A stretch of DNA of 64,000 bases from Clostridium sp. BSD9I1 (GCF_900185645.1 NZ_FYAM01000027.1:310001-374000), one strand, 5' to 3'; positions 9,723-17,690 are shown, counted from the stretch's first letter. The notes: generated from the letters alone by a model not told the origin. Translations and numbers: made by a program.

Positions 9723-11087
9723 ATGTACAAAATAGCAGTAGCAGGAACAGGTTATGTAGGCCTTGTGGCAGGGGTTTGTTTTGCTGAAGTAGGCCATCAA
9801 GTTACTTGCGTAGATATTGATGAGAATAAAGTGGAATTAATGGAGAGTGGAGTATCTCCAATTTATGAAGCAGATTTAGAAGGACTAATGAAAAAAAATT
9901 ATGCAGAAGGTAGACTTCATTATACCACTGACTATAAATCAGCTTATAGAGATGCAGATGCTGTATTTATAGGGGTTGGAACTCCAGAGCAGCCAGACGG
10001 TTCTGCAAATTTAAGCTACATAGCAACTGTTGCAAGACAAATTGCTGAAACTATAGAGAAAGATTGCCTTGTGGTAGTAAAATCTACAGTACCTGTAGGA
10101 ACAAATGATAAGGTAGAGCAGTTTATTAAGGACTTCTTAGTTAATGATGTAAAGGTAGAAGTAGCTTCTAATCCAGAGTTCTTAGCTCAAGGAACAGCAG
10201 TGCATGATACCCTTAAAGCAGCAAGAATTATCATTGGGACAGAAAGTAAATGGGCTAAAGATATTTTAATGAAAATATATGAGCCATTTAGCCTTCCTAT
10301 AGTATCTGTAAGCAGAAGATCAGCGGAGATGATAAAATATGCATCCAATGATTTCTTAGCATTAAAGATATCCTATATGAATGATATAGCTAACCTTTGT
10401 GAACTTGTAGGAGCTAATATTCAAGATGTAGCTAAAGGTATGAGTTTTGATGAGCGTATTGGAAGTAAGTTTTTAAATGCTGGTATTGGTTATGGCGGTT
10501 TATGTTTCCCTAAGGATACAAAAGCTCTTGAATATTTAGCAAGACAAAATGGCTATGAGCTTAGAACCATAAAAGCAGCTATTGATGTTAATAAAGATCA
10601 AAAGACTATGTTATATAAAAAGGCTTCTAGACGTCTTATCACATTTAACGGACTTAAGGTGGCAGTACTTGGTCTTACATTTAAGCCAGGGACAGATGAC
10701 TTAAGAGAAGCGCCATCCCTTGAAAATGTACCGCTACTATTACAATGTGGAGCAGAAATTTATGCTTATGATCCTGTAGGTGAAGATAACTTTAAAAAGG
10801 TATATTCAGAAGGAAAACATGGACAAGGTTCTATAAGATATGTGCATAGTGCTGAAGAAGCTTTAAAAAATGCTAATGTATGCTTTATCTTTACTGAATG
10901 GGGAGAAATTAAAGCTGTAAAACCAGAGGATTATAAAAAGCTTATGAGAACACCTTTGGTATATGATGGAAGAAATATCCATAGTGGCGAAAAAATGAGA
11001 CAATCAGGAGTGGAATACTATTCCATAGGAAGACCAAATATGGAAGCTTCTCAGGCTATTGTTGAAGCAGCGGCAACTAAGAACTAA
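9723..11087 (+). CDS. ugd: UDP-glucose 6-dehydrogenase
   Basis: This 454-residue enzyme oxidises UDP-glucose to UDP-glucuronate with two NAD+. The N-terminal Rossmann fold carries GTGYVGLVAG (residues 8-17). The catalytic Cys is in GYGGLCFPKDT (Cys261), and the C-terminal UDP-binding domain includes LGLTFKPGTDDLREAPS. AAGGAAGG precedes the ATG. It is followed by an epimerase and galU, so the three genes make and interconvert UDP-glucuronate from glucose-1-phosphate. From here on the sequence reads as less AT-rich than in the cassette before it, which suggests a conserved flank next to a variable region. Confidence 0.97.
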   Translation: MYKIAVAGTGYVGLVAGVCFAEVGHQVTCVDIDENKVELMESGVSPIYEADLEGLMKKNYAEGRLHYTTDYKSAYRDADAVFIGVGTPEQPDGSANLSYIATVARQIAETIEKDCLVVVKSTVPVGTNDKVEQFIKDFLVNDVKVEVASNPEFLAQGTAVHDTLKAARIIIGTESKWAKDILMKIYEPFSLPIVSVSRRSAEMIKYASNDFLALKISYMNDIANLCELVGANIQDVAKGMSFDERIGSKFLNAGIGYGGLCFPKDTKALEYLARQNGYELRTIKAAIDVNKDQKTMLYKKASRRLITFNGLKVAVLGLTFKPGTDDLREAPSLENVPLLLQCGAEIYAYDPVGEDNFKKVYSEGKHGQGSIRYVHSAEEALKNANVCFIFTEWGEIKAVKPEDYKKLMRTPLVYDGRNIHSGEKMRQSGVEYYSIGRPNMEASQAIVEAAATKN

Positions 11088-11137
11088 TATTATATAACTT
11101 AAGAATTATGTGATTTGTAACAAATAAATAAATTTAG

Positions 11138-11177
11138 ATAAGTGTGCTATTTATGATAAAATAGTACACTTATTTTT
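11138..11177 (+). terminator. Intrinsic terminator or attenuator between ugd and the epimerase
   Basis: A 15-bp stem (11138-11152 with 11159-11173, one G-U pair, 6-nt loop) is followed by TTTT and then directly by the AAGGAGG of the next gene. It can lower expression of the epimerase and galU relative to ugd. Confidence 0.65.
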
Positions 11178-11191
11178 AAGGAGGAAGAAAT

Positions 11192-12241
11192 ATGAACTAT
11201 AAAACCTTAGATACAAGCAAAACATACCTTGTAACTGGAACTGCAGGTTTTATTGGATTTTACTTATCTAAAAAGCTTTTAGAACAAGGCTGTACAGTAA
11301 TTGGTGTTGACAATATAAATGACTATTATGATGTAAATCTTAAATATGCAAGATTAGAAAAACTTAAACCTTTTGAAAAGTTTACATTCATCAAAGGAGA
11401 CATCTCAGATAAGGCTATGATAATGAAAACATTTGAAGAGCATAAGCCTAATATTGTAGTAAATTTAGCTGCACAAGCTGGAGTTAGATATTCCATCGAG
11501 AATCCAGATGTATACATTGGAAGTAATATAATAGGCTTTTTTAACATTCTTGAAGCCTGTAGATATAATCCGGTAGATCACCTTGTATATGCATCTTCAA
11601 GTTCTGTATATGGCTCTAATAAAAAAGTACCTTTTGAAGAATCAGACTTTGTAGATCATCCTGTATCTTTATATGCTGCTACAAAGAAATCAAATGAATT
11701 AATGGCTCATACTTATAGCCATCTATATAACATACCAGCTACAGGATTAAGATTCTTTACGGTCTATGGGCCGATGGGAAGACCTGATATGGCTTACTTT
11801 GGATTTGCAGATAAGTATTTTAAAGGAGAGCCTATTAAGATATTTAACAACGGTGATTTTGAAAATGACTTATATAGAGACTTTACATATGTAGATGATA
11901 TTGTAGAAGGAATAGAAAGACTTCTTAGCAATCCTCCTACTACTATAGCAGATGGGAAGGGTATTAAGGAAGCTGTACACAGAGTATTTAATATCGGAAA
12001 CAATAGCCCTGAAAAACTAATGGCATTTATAAGGGCTTTAGAGAAAGCTTTAAGCAATACATTAGGTAGAGCAGTAGAATTTGAAAAAATATTTGAACCT
12101 TTAAAAGCTGGGGATGTACCTGCAACCTATGCTTCTACAGATAAACTTCAGGAAGCTGTAGGATTTAAACCATCTACATCTATTGATGAAGGACTAAAAA
12201 GATTTGCGGATTGGTATGTAGAGTATTATGGGGTAAATTAA
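11192..12241 (+). CDS. UDP-glucuronate 4-epimerase-like SDR enzyme
   Basis: This 349-residue extended short-chain dehydrogenase has the NAD motif GTAGFIG (residues 16-22), ASSSSVYG (134-141) and the catalytic YAATK pair (Tyr161, Lys165). The start (TYLVTGTAGFIGFYLSKKLLEQG, then GVDNINDYYDVNLKYARL) matches UDP-glucuronate 4-epimerases, which make UDP-galacturonate from the ugd product. The gene order ugd - epimerase - galU supports that substrate. Epimerisation of UDP-glucose (GalE) is less likely. AAGGAGG lies 8 nt before the ATG. Confidence 0.87.
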   Translation: MNYKTLDTSKTYLVTGTAGFIGFYLSKKLLEQGCTVIGVDNINDYYDVNLKYARLEKLKPFEKFTFIKGDISDKAMIMKTFEEHKPNIVVNLAAQAGVRYSIENPDVYIGSNIIGFFNILEACRYNPVDHLVYASSSSVYGSNKKVPFEESDFVDHPVSLYAATKKSNELMAHTYSHLYNIPATGLRFFTVYGPMGRPDMAYFGFADKYFKGEPIKIFNNGDFENDLYRDFTYVDDIVEGIERLLSNPPTTIADGKGIKEAVHRVFNIGNNSPEKLMAFIRALEKALSNTLGRAVEFEKIFEPLKAGDVPATYASTDKLQEAVGFKPSTSIDEGLKRFADWYVEYYGVN

Positions 12242-12301
12242 ATATATTTGTGCATTATATCTTAATTTAATTATAAGAGAACTTATGAGGGGGAGTTACA
12301 C

Positions 12302-13219
12302 ATGAAAATTAGAAAAGCCGTCATTCCAGCCGCAGGTCTAGGTACTAGATTCCTGCCTGCAACTAAAGCCCAACCAAAGGAGATGCTTCCTATAGTAGAC
12401 AAGCCTACTATTCAATACATTATAGAGGAAGCAGTGGAGTCTGGAATAGAGGAAATACTTATAATTACAGGTAGAAACAAAAGAAGTATCGAAGATCATT
12501 TTGACAAATCTGTGGAATTAGAATTAGAACTTGAGCAAAAAAATAAACAGGATTTGCTTAAGCTTGTTCAAGATATAAGTAACTTAGTAAACATACATTT
12601 CATAAGACAAAAGGAACCTAAAGGTCTTGGTCATGCCATACACTGTGCTAAGAGCTTTGTAGGCAATGAGCCCTTTGCTGTAATGCTTGGAGATGATGTG
12701 GTGGATAATGAAGTACCTTGCTTAAAGCAGCTTATAGATTGTTTTAGTGAATATAAGACATCAGTGCTTGGAGTTCAGCGTGTGGCACAAAGTGAAGTTT
12801 CTAAATATGGTATTGTTAAAGATTTAAAAATAGAAGATAGAGTTTGCAAGGTTAAAGACTTAATAGAAAAGCCAAGCATAGAAGAAGCTCCATCAAACAT
12901 AGCAATTCTAGGAAGATATATACTAATGCCAGAGATATTTAGTATATTAGAAGACACAAAGCCAGGTAAGGGTGGAGAAATTCAGTTAACAGATGCATTA
13001 AAAACACTTCTATCCCTTCAAGCAATTTATGCCTATGAATTTGAAGGCAGAAGACATGATGTTGGTGATAAATTAGGATACCTTCAAGCAACAGTAGAAA
13101 TGGCTTTAAAGAGAGAAGACTTAAGAAAGCCTTTTATGGAATACTTACTAAATATAATTAAATCAGAGGAAATTAAAACCTTTACTGAAGCTTCTAACGA
13201 AGCAGCGGCAACCGAATAA
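12302..13219 (+). CDS. galU: UTP-glucose-1-phosphate uridylyltransferase
   Basis: This 305-residue nucleotidyltransferase begins with the signature PAAGLGTRFLPATKAQPKEM (residues 10-29), which binds UTP. It also has MLGDDVVD for metal binding and GKGGEIQLTDAL near residue 222. It makes UDP-glucose, the substrate of ugd upstream. A strong GAGGGGGAG precedes the ATG. Its end is followed by a degenerate palindromic repeat and a terminator, so it closes the polysaccharide locus. Confidence 0.96.
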   Translation: MKIRKAVIPAAGLGTRFLPATKAQPKEMLPIVDKPTIQYIIEEAVESGIEEILIITGRNKRSIEDHFDKSVELELELEQKNKQDLLKLVQDISNLVNIHFIRQKEPKGLGHAIHCAKSFVGNEPFAVMLGDDVVDNEVPCLKQLIDCFSEYKTSVLGVQRVAQSEVSKYGIVKDLKIEDRVCKVKDLIEKPSIEEAPSNIAILGRYILMPEIFSILEDTKPGKGGEIQLTDALKTLLSLQAIYAYEFEGRRHDVGDKLGYLQATVEMALKREDLRKPFMEYLLNIIKSEEIKTFTEASNEAAATE

Positions 13220-13233
13220 ATTACAGTTAAACT

Positions 13234-13251
13234 CAGGGGTCAGGCACCTGG
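13234..13251. repeat. Degenerate REP-like palindrome (half copy)
   Basis: CAGGGGTCAGGCACCTGG is a shortened relative of the GGGGCCAGACCCCTGG family found eight more times up to 24.6 kb. It lies between the galU stop and the terminator. Confidence 0.6.
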
Positions 13252-13275
13252 ATTTAACTTTAAGAAAGTGTAACT

Positions 13276-13324
13276 CAGTAGAATTAAGAGATATGGCATA
13301 TTCTTGATTCTACTGGTTTTTTTT
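13276..13324 (+). terminator. Intrinsic terminator of the polysaccharide locus
   Basis: A 9-bp stem (CAGTAGAAT at 13276-13284 with ATTCTACTG at 13307-13315) is followed by G and a run of eight T. It follows galU and precedes the convergent DnaC-like gene. Confidence 0.75.
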
Positions 13325-13355
13325 ATTATTGTAAATCATCATAATACCTACAAAA

Positions 13356-14195
13356 TTAATTTTCACCATTAACCCTATAGTTATTCTCCTTTCCTTGTAT
13401 TTCTATGGTGTTGCCCCTGCACATTTCAAGTATTCGGCTTCCTACTGCTTCGTCAAGTTCTAGAAGCTTTTCCATGGTGTATTCGCTAGATATTATCATG
13501 GGAAGGTTATTTAAATATCTGTAATTAATTATTTCAAACATAATGTTTATATCTGATTCGGTGATTTTGCCTTTAAATAAGTCATCTATTACTATAAGCT
13601 CTGAGGTTTTGTATTTTCCAAGAATTAAGCTGTAGCATTCACCATCCAGCATATTTTGCTTGATTTTAGTTATAACATCCCTATAGGGCATGTAAATAAC
13701 CTTTACTCCCTTGTCTATTAAATTAAGGGCTATAGCAGTGCACAGGTGAGTTTTCCCACTTCCAACTTGTCCAAGAAAAGTTATGCTGTTATTTTTTGTG
13801 TGTTTTATTTCATTAAAACTTTTAAGGTAGTTTAAAGCTGCCATTTTGCATTTTCTGCTTACAGCATTATATATCTTATAGTTTTTTAAATTAAGCTGTG
13901 AGCTATCCACATTTAGCCCTGCAAGTTTCCATTTTGACTTAATATTACTTTTCATGGTGCAGCTGCAGGGAGTAATAATATCTTGATATCTGTCATCACT
14001 TTTTACAATAAAGCCAACCCCTCTGCATATAGGACAAACATCATAAAAATTCTGCGAAGTCCTCATCTGTAAACTCTGGAAGCTCTGGTTCATCTGGTCT
14101 AAATCCTGCATATTTTCCTTGGACTTCTCCCTGAGTCTTTTTATTATAGTTTGAATGTTGTCTGGCTCCCCAGTTTGAACATTTCTTTGTTCCAT
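13356..14195 (-). CDS. DnaC/DnaI-like helicase loader ATPase, phage type
   Basis: This AAA+ ATPase loads the replicative helicase. It has a Cys cluster (CPIC near residue 54, then CSC about 20 residues on) of the kind seen in Firmicute phage DnaC proteins. The Walker A motif is GQVGSGKT (about 142-149), Walker B-like residues are in ELIVIDDLF, and a late arginine-finger region (EAVGSRILEMCRG) follows. I choose the ATG at 14195 because AAGGAAAGG ends 9 nt upstream; an ATG at 14204 abuts the Shine-Dalgarno. About 155 nt of its 5' end lie inside the DnaD-like gene in another frame. Length is normal for the family (279 residues). Confidence 0.88.
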   Translation of the reverse strand: MEQRNVQTGEPDNIQTIIKRLREKSKENMQDLDQMNQSFQSLQMRTSQNFYDVCPICRGVGFIVKSDDRYQDIITPCSCTMKSNIKSKWKLAGLNVDSSQLNLKNYKIYNAVSRKCKMAALNYLKSFNEIKHTKNNSITFLGQVGSGKTHLCTAIALNLIDKGVKVIYMPYRDVITKIKQNMLDGECYSLILGKYKTSELIVIDDLFKGKITESDINIMFEIINYRYLNNLPMIISSEYTMEKLLELDEAVGSRILEMCRGNTIEIQGKENNYRVNGEN

Positions 14196-15093
14196 GATTA
14201 TCATCCTTTCCTTCTTTTATTGCCTTAGGGGCAGAACCTTTACTTTCTAGGTGTATCTTCTGATTTTTATGGGATTCTTTATAGTTTTGCATATATTCCT
14301 CAGCTTCACTTAAGGTATGCAAATTAAGATCTATCCAGTTATACAAGATAGACTCTATGTATCTAAAGGTTCTAACCCTGTTTTCCACAGCAATTTCCAT
14401 GGCTTTTATAATTAAATCTCCGCCTTTTAAATCCTCATACAAAAGCCTTAATTTTTCACGCTCATGGGGAGTTGGCAGGTGAATGTTTGAGCTGAAAAAG
14501 TTAATAACAGCATCAAGGTCCCTAGGGTTGAAACAAGCATTCTTGTCATTATTCCCATGGACATTTGGTCTTACAATTTTCCCTGTCTTCTCTGCTTTGT
14601 AATCTGCGCTCAGGGGCCTATTCTCAACTTCTACTACAACATCCTTGAGGTTAGTCTCTGGAGTAATCTCTGGTATTGGTTTAGTGAAATTAACTTCATC
14701 CACTGCTAAGTTTGAGCAGCTGGTCTCGTGAGTGGGTTCATCCATTTGCTCTTTATTAGCATAGATTAAGCTATCACTTTTTTCTTGAAGCTTGTCTAAG
14801 GCATCATAATCTATGCTGTACCACTTAGTTTTATCCATCTTACATTTGTTGAAATTTCCAGATAGGATTATTCCCATGTCTTCAAGTTTTTTTATAAGTC
14901 TTCTTATGGTGCTTTCACAAAAGAAGGGCAGCTGTTTTTGCCAATTTGTATAGCTGTTAAATATCCAGGGTCTTTCCTCTATGATATGAGTGGATTTTTC
15001 AAGCCAATAACTCATTTGCTGAAGGATTATACTCTCAGACACTCCAAGTACTACTGCTAGATTTACATCAATAACAACACATTTTTTATCCAT
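14041..15093 (-). CDS. DnaD-like replisome organizer, phage type
   Basis: This 350-residue protein starts with a winged-helix domain (LGVSESIILQQMSYWLEKS, then WQKQLPFFCESTIRRLIKKLEDMGI) of the kind found in phage replication-initiation proteins. A DnaD-type helical domain (about residues 190-275, with VRTFRYIESILYNWI) and an acidic tail follow. It should bind origin DNA or primosome partners and recruit the helicase with the DnaC-like protein just downstream, whose start it overlaps. AAAGGAG stands 8 nt before the ATG. No other phage gene is visible nearby, so this looks like a retained replication module rather than a whole prophage. Confidence 0.85.
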   Translation of the reverse strand: MDKKCVVIDVNLAVVLGVSESIILQQMSYWLEKSTHIIEERPWIFNSYTNWQKQLPFFCESTIRRLIKKLEDMGIILSGNFNKCKMDKTKWYSIDYDALDKLQEKSDSLIYANKEQMDEPTHETSCSNLAVDEVNFTKPIPEITPETNLKDVVVEVENRPLSADYKAEKTGKIVRPNVHGNNDKNACFNPRDLDAVINFFSSNIHLPTPHEREKLRLLYEDLKGGDLIIKAMEIAVENRVRTFRYIESILYNWIDLNLHTLSEAEEYMQNYKESHKNQKIHLESKGSAPKAIKEGKDDNHGTKKCSNWGARQHSNYNKKTQGEVQGKYAGFRPDEPELPEFTDEDFAEFL

Positions 15094-15122
15094 TATACTT
15101 TTCTCCTTTGTTTTTTCTTCTT

Positions 15123-15167
15123 TTGGGGCCAGACCCCTGGGGTTAAATTCCAGGGGTCTGGCCCCAA
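15123..15167. repeat. REP-like palindrome, near-perfect copy
   Basis: TTGGGGCCAGACCCCTGG (15123-15140) and its exact reverse complement (15150-15167) are separated by 9 bases. It lies in the 5' leader of the DnaD-like gene, 27 bases before its ATG. Confidence 0.9.
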
Positions 15168-15186
15168 AGAAATCCTCTCTCTATAC

Positions 15187-15276
15187 ATAAACAAATCATC
15201 TTCCTCAAAAAAGACAGGAAAGTAAAAAAACTTTTTTTACTTTCCTGTCTTTTTTGGAGAGACTTATTTGTTTTAT
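15187..15276. repeat. Long near-perfect palindrome with a 24-bp perfect stem
   Basis: Centred on base 15231, the arms 15207-15230 and 15232-15255 are exact reverse complements over 24 bases, leaving a one-base centre. Pairing continues imperfectly outward, including an outer ATTTGTTT/AAACAAAT block. The outer arms make a hairpin of about 85 nt. It lies in the divergent region between the DnaD-like gene and the first sigma-like gene. Confidence 0.9.
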
Positions 15277-15343
15277 ATAATATACAGGGATAAATTATCC
15301 TAATGTGTAAATATAAGTATTATACAAGGGGGAGTGTTATAAG

Positions 15344-16009
15344 ATGACAGATTATGAAGCTAAAAGATTATTAGATGAAATGAAGTATGTGTTTGGGGAA
15401 GAAACATCACAGCACTGGAATGATATTGAAAGATGTATAATTTCATATGCTAAAGGATGCTGTAATAGCAAATATTTTGCTTGGCAGGACTTAGAGGAGC
15501 TTATTTCGCAATCAATTATGGCTCTTTTTGAACTGCATAAAAAAATTGAAAAGGAAAATAAAAAAGTAAATCAGTATTATGTTATAAAAGCAATGAAAAA
15601 CTTTTTTATAAATATGTTTAGAAAAAGAGAGAAAAGGAGAAAAATCAGGAAGGAAGATAAATATTTAAGAGAAACCTATGGCGAAGATGGGTACCTTGAT
15701 ATGCTTGCTGAAGAATCTAGTCAAGTAATGCTTCACACTGTAGAAGATGAACTTGTATATAGTCCTTTAATTAGTACTATTGAAGATAGGTTAAGTGATC
15801 AAAGTAAAGATGTGCTGGAATTTATTTTAAAAAATCAAGATATTACTGCTGAGGCCTATGCAAGGTATAGAGGGTTAACATATCATACAGCTTTAAAAAG
15901 GATTGAAAGGTTTCAAAGACAAGCAAAGGAGCAAATGTATATGTGGGGGAAAGAACATAAAGATGAGGCACAGCTTATGGCGGAGGTATTTAAGTATATA
16001 TCTGCTTAA
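15344..16009 (+). CDS. Sigma-70-like protein of unknown regulon
   Basis: This 221-residue protein resembles small sigma factors. A region-2-like segment (LEELISQSIMALFELHKKI then YYVIKAMKNFFINMFRKREKRRK, about residues 48-105) is joined by an acidic linker to a C-terminal helix-turn-helix (LSDQSKDVLEFILKN...AEAYARYRGLTYHTALKRIERFQ, about 150-195) resembling region 4. GGGGGAG precedes the ATG. It is 41 nt upstream of a second, clearer sigma factor, so the two are likely one operon. I know no characterised homologue, and it could instead be a partner or anti-terminator-like protein. Confidence 0.6.
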   Translation: MTDYEAKRLLDEMKYVFGEETSQHWNDIERCIISYAKGCCNSKYFAWQDLEELISQSIMALFELHKKIEKENKKVNQYYVIKAMKNFFINMFRKREKRRKIRKEDKYLRETYGEDGYLDMLAEESSQVMLHTVEDELVYSPLISTIEDRLSDQSKDVLEFILKNQDITAEAYARYRGLTYHTALKRIERFQRQAKEQMYMWGKEHKDEAQLMAEVFKYISA

Positions 16010-16050
16010 TTTTAATATCCACTGACAGTACTATTGGAAGGAGAAACTTT

Positions 16051-16638
16051 TTGAATATGAATGACTTTAAGAAAGAAAACTCTATGCATTTAGAAGAATT
16101 AGCTCTTAAAGCTCAAAGTGGAGATAAAAAATCTTTAGAAGACTTAATTAAGTATTTTAAGCCCTATATAGTAAAGCAAGCTCGCTGTACCTATGTAAAG
16201 GGCCATGAAATTCAGGATTTAGTTCAAATGGGATATGTAAGCCTTATAAAAGCAATAAAAATGTACAAGCCTAGTAATAAGAATTTTAATTATTATGCGC
16301 TGGCATCAATTAAGAGAAACTTTTACTACCTTATAAGGCAGGAATCCCGGCACAATGGGGAATACAGCATGGAATTTGAAACAGGGGAAGGACTGACACT
16401 GCAAGACGGACTAGAGGGTAACTCTGATTTAGAGGAGGAGTATTTAAAGAAGGAGACTTATAAAAGACTTAGACAGGGCATTGAAAAATTAAGTAAAGAA
16501 GAAAAGGAAATGATTAAATGGGTGTATATTGATAGGAAAAGGCTTAAGGAATACGCAGTGATGAAGGGGGTTAGTTATAATCAGGGGCGGTATAGGATGC
16601 AGCAGATACTAAAAAAACTTAGAGAGGGCCTTGAGTAA
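16051..16638 (+). CDS. Sigma-70-family factor (TcdR/BotR-like size)
   Basis: This 195-residue protein has region 2 (LALKAQSGDKKSLEDLIKYFKPYIVKQA and HEIQDLVQMGYVSLIKAIKMY, with SIKRNFYYLIRQ, about residues 11-95) and region 4 (LSKEEKEMIKWVYIDRKRLKEYAVMKGVSYNQGRYRMQQIL, about 145-190). Its size and lack of region 3 fit the small clostridial factors related to TcdR, BotR and UviA. The TTG at 16051 is 7 nt after GAAGGAG. The DUF1659 and DUF2922 genes follow, an order I recall from many clostridia. They may be its regulon. Confidence 0.85.
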   Translation: MNMNDFKKENSMHLEELALKAQSGDKKSLEDLIKYFKPYIVKQARCTYVKGHEIQDLVQMGYVSLIKAIKMYKPSNKNFNYYALASIKRNFYYLIRQESRHNGEYSMEFETGEGLTLQDGLEGNSDLEEEYLKKETYKRLRQGIEKLSKEEKEMIKWVYIDRKRLKEYAVMKGVSYNQGRYRMQQILKKLREGLE

Positions 16639-16781
16639 CCAGCTGTTATAGTTCCTAGTACATAATCCCTTAATCTTAATAAAAATTATCTCTCAAATTT
16701 TCGTCACTTTCCTTTTTATTGCATATTAAATAGTGAAACATCTTAATGAATTGGGATGTGATAATGAAAGGAGTTGATAGT

Positions 16782-17000
16782 ATGGCTGTTACAGCTGACA
16801 TGGTTAAAAAGTCTTTAATTCTTGAATATGTGGTGGGAACAGATGATGAGGGCAAAGACGTTCTTGGAAGTCAAAGATTCTCCAAAATCAAGACTGCTGC
16901 AACTGATGATGCCTTAAATGCTGTGGCACAGGCAATTGCACCTGTACTTAAAAATGGACTTTTGTATGTTAAAAAAGAAGAAGATAGCGTGCTTGGTTAA
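16782..17000 (+). CDS. DUF1659-family protein
   Basis: This 72-residue protein starts MAVTADMVKKSLILEYVVG, contains GKDVLGSQRFSKIKTAATDDALNAVAQAI and matches the DUF1659 family in length and pattern. The ATG at 16782 has AAAGGAG 9 nt upstream, so a longer version starting at 16746 is unlikely. No biochemical function is known to me. It is followed after 20 nt by a DUF2922 gene, a frequent pairing in Firmicutes that suggests the two small proteins act together. Confidence 0.82.
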   Translation: MAVTADMVKKSLILEYVVGTDDEGKDVLGSQRFSKIKTAATDDALNAVAQAIAPVLKNGLLYVKKEEDSVLG

Positions 17001-17020
17001 TTAAAAAGGAGGAATGATTT

Positions 17021-17236
17021 ATGGCTAAGAGTTTAGTTTTATCCTTTGTGAATGTTGGAGGAAAAAAAACAAGCATCACTGTAAATAATATAAAGGATGC
17101 AGTAACTGCTGCAGAAGCTAATAACCTTATGGACACCATAGTTGATCAAAATGTATTTGAAACTAAGAATGGGGATTTAGTAAGCAAGAGCGGTGCTTAT
17201 ATGGTAGATAGAGAAAAAACTGAAATAGAAATATAG
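17021..17236 (+). CDS. DUF2922-family protein
   Basis: This 71-residue protein starts MAKSLVLSFVNVGGKKTSITVNN and has the DUF2922 pattern (KDAVTAAEANNLMDTIVDQNVFETKNGDLVSKSGAYMVDR). Function is unknown. It is paired with DUF1659 upstream and probably translated from the same message. AAAGGAGG stands 9 nt before the ATG. A degenerate palindromic repeat begins about 5 nt after the stop. Confidence 0.82.
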   Translation: MAKSLVLSFVNVGGKKTSITVNNIKDAVTAAEANNLMDTIVDQNVFETKNGDLVSKSGAYMVDREKTEIEI

Positions 17237-17241
17237 AGGCT

Positions 17242-17280
17242 GGGGCCAGGCCAATGGGAATAAATCTCGGGGCCCTGACC
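17242..17280. repeat. Degenerate REP-like palindrome
   Basis: GGGGCCAGGCC and GGGGCCCTGACC arms flank an AT-rich centre. It is a diverged member of the GGGGCCAGACCCC family, directly after the DUF2922 gene. Confidence 0.7.
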
Positions 17281-17349
17281 ATTTGGATAAGTTTTAAGCA
17301 AGTTTTGTTTAAATGTGATATAATATAAATTGAGGCAAATTTAGTTGGG

Positions 17350-17380
17350 GACCATAATGCTAATAGAAGTCATTATGGTC
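17350..17380. promoter_or_regulatory. Hairpin in the leader of a small ORF
   Basis: GACCATAATG (17350-17359) and CATTATGGTC (17371-17380) form a perfect 10-bp stem. A TGTGATATAAT promoter-like box (TATAAT at 17319-17324) lies upstream and the 43-codon gene starts 68 bases downstream. The T-run after the stem is weak, so it could be a leaky terminator or an mRNA leader structure. Confidence 0.5.
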
Positions 17381-17448
17381 TCTATATTATTTGATTAAAA
17401 ACTTTTATTTATAGAAACTATAAACCTTTAAAGGAGTTGATTTTTATT

Positions 17449-17580
17449 ATGAAAAAGCCAAATAAGGGTAAGGCATTAACCCAGGAACAGGCAGAGCAGA
17501 GAATACTAGAGATTATGTCAGAACCACAAGCAGTACCTGCATCAAAAGGAGCAGGAAAGGTAAACAAGCCTCTAAATTAA
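17449..17580 (+). CDS. Small protein of 43 residues, unknown function
   Basis: ATG at 17449 is preceded by AAGGAG (17431-17436) and a TATAAT box further upstream. The product MKKPNKGKALTQEQAEQR then ILEIMSEPQAVPASKGAGK is basic and hydrophilic, without a signal peptide or membrane segment. I do not recognise it. Its own promoter-like box, ribosome binding site and downstream terminator make it more credible than a chance frame. It lies just after the sigma-factor/DUF1659/DUF2922 set. Confidence 0.55.
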   Translation: MKKPNKGKALTQEQAEQRILEIMSEPQAVPASKGAGKVNKPLN

Positions 17581-17690
17581 GAATGGCAATGTTTTATGTC
17601 ACGTAAGATCAGGCTATTATCTTCAGGCACAGCCTGAATTCTAACACTCTTGTAATAAGGAAGATCCTAGATAATTTCTAGTTTAATAAA

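Noticed and set aside
13356-17580. Intact prophage around the DnaD/DnaC genes
   Set aside because: No integrase, repressor, packaging or structural gene is present. The neighbours are sigma-like and DUF genes common on clostridial chromosomes.
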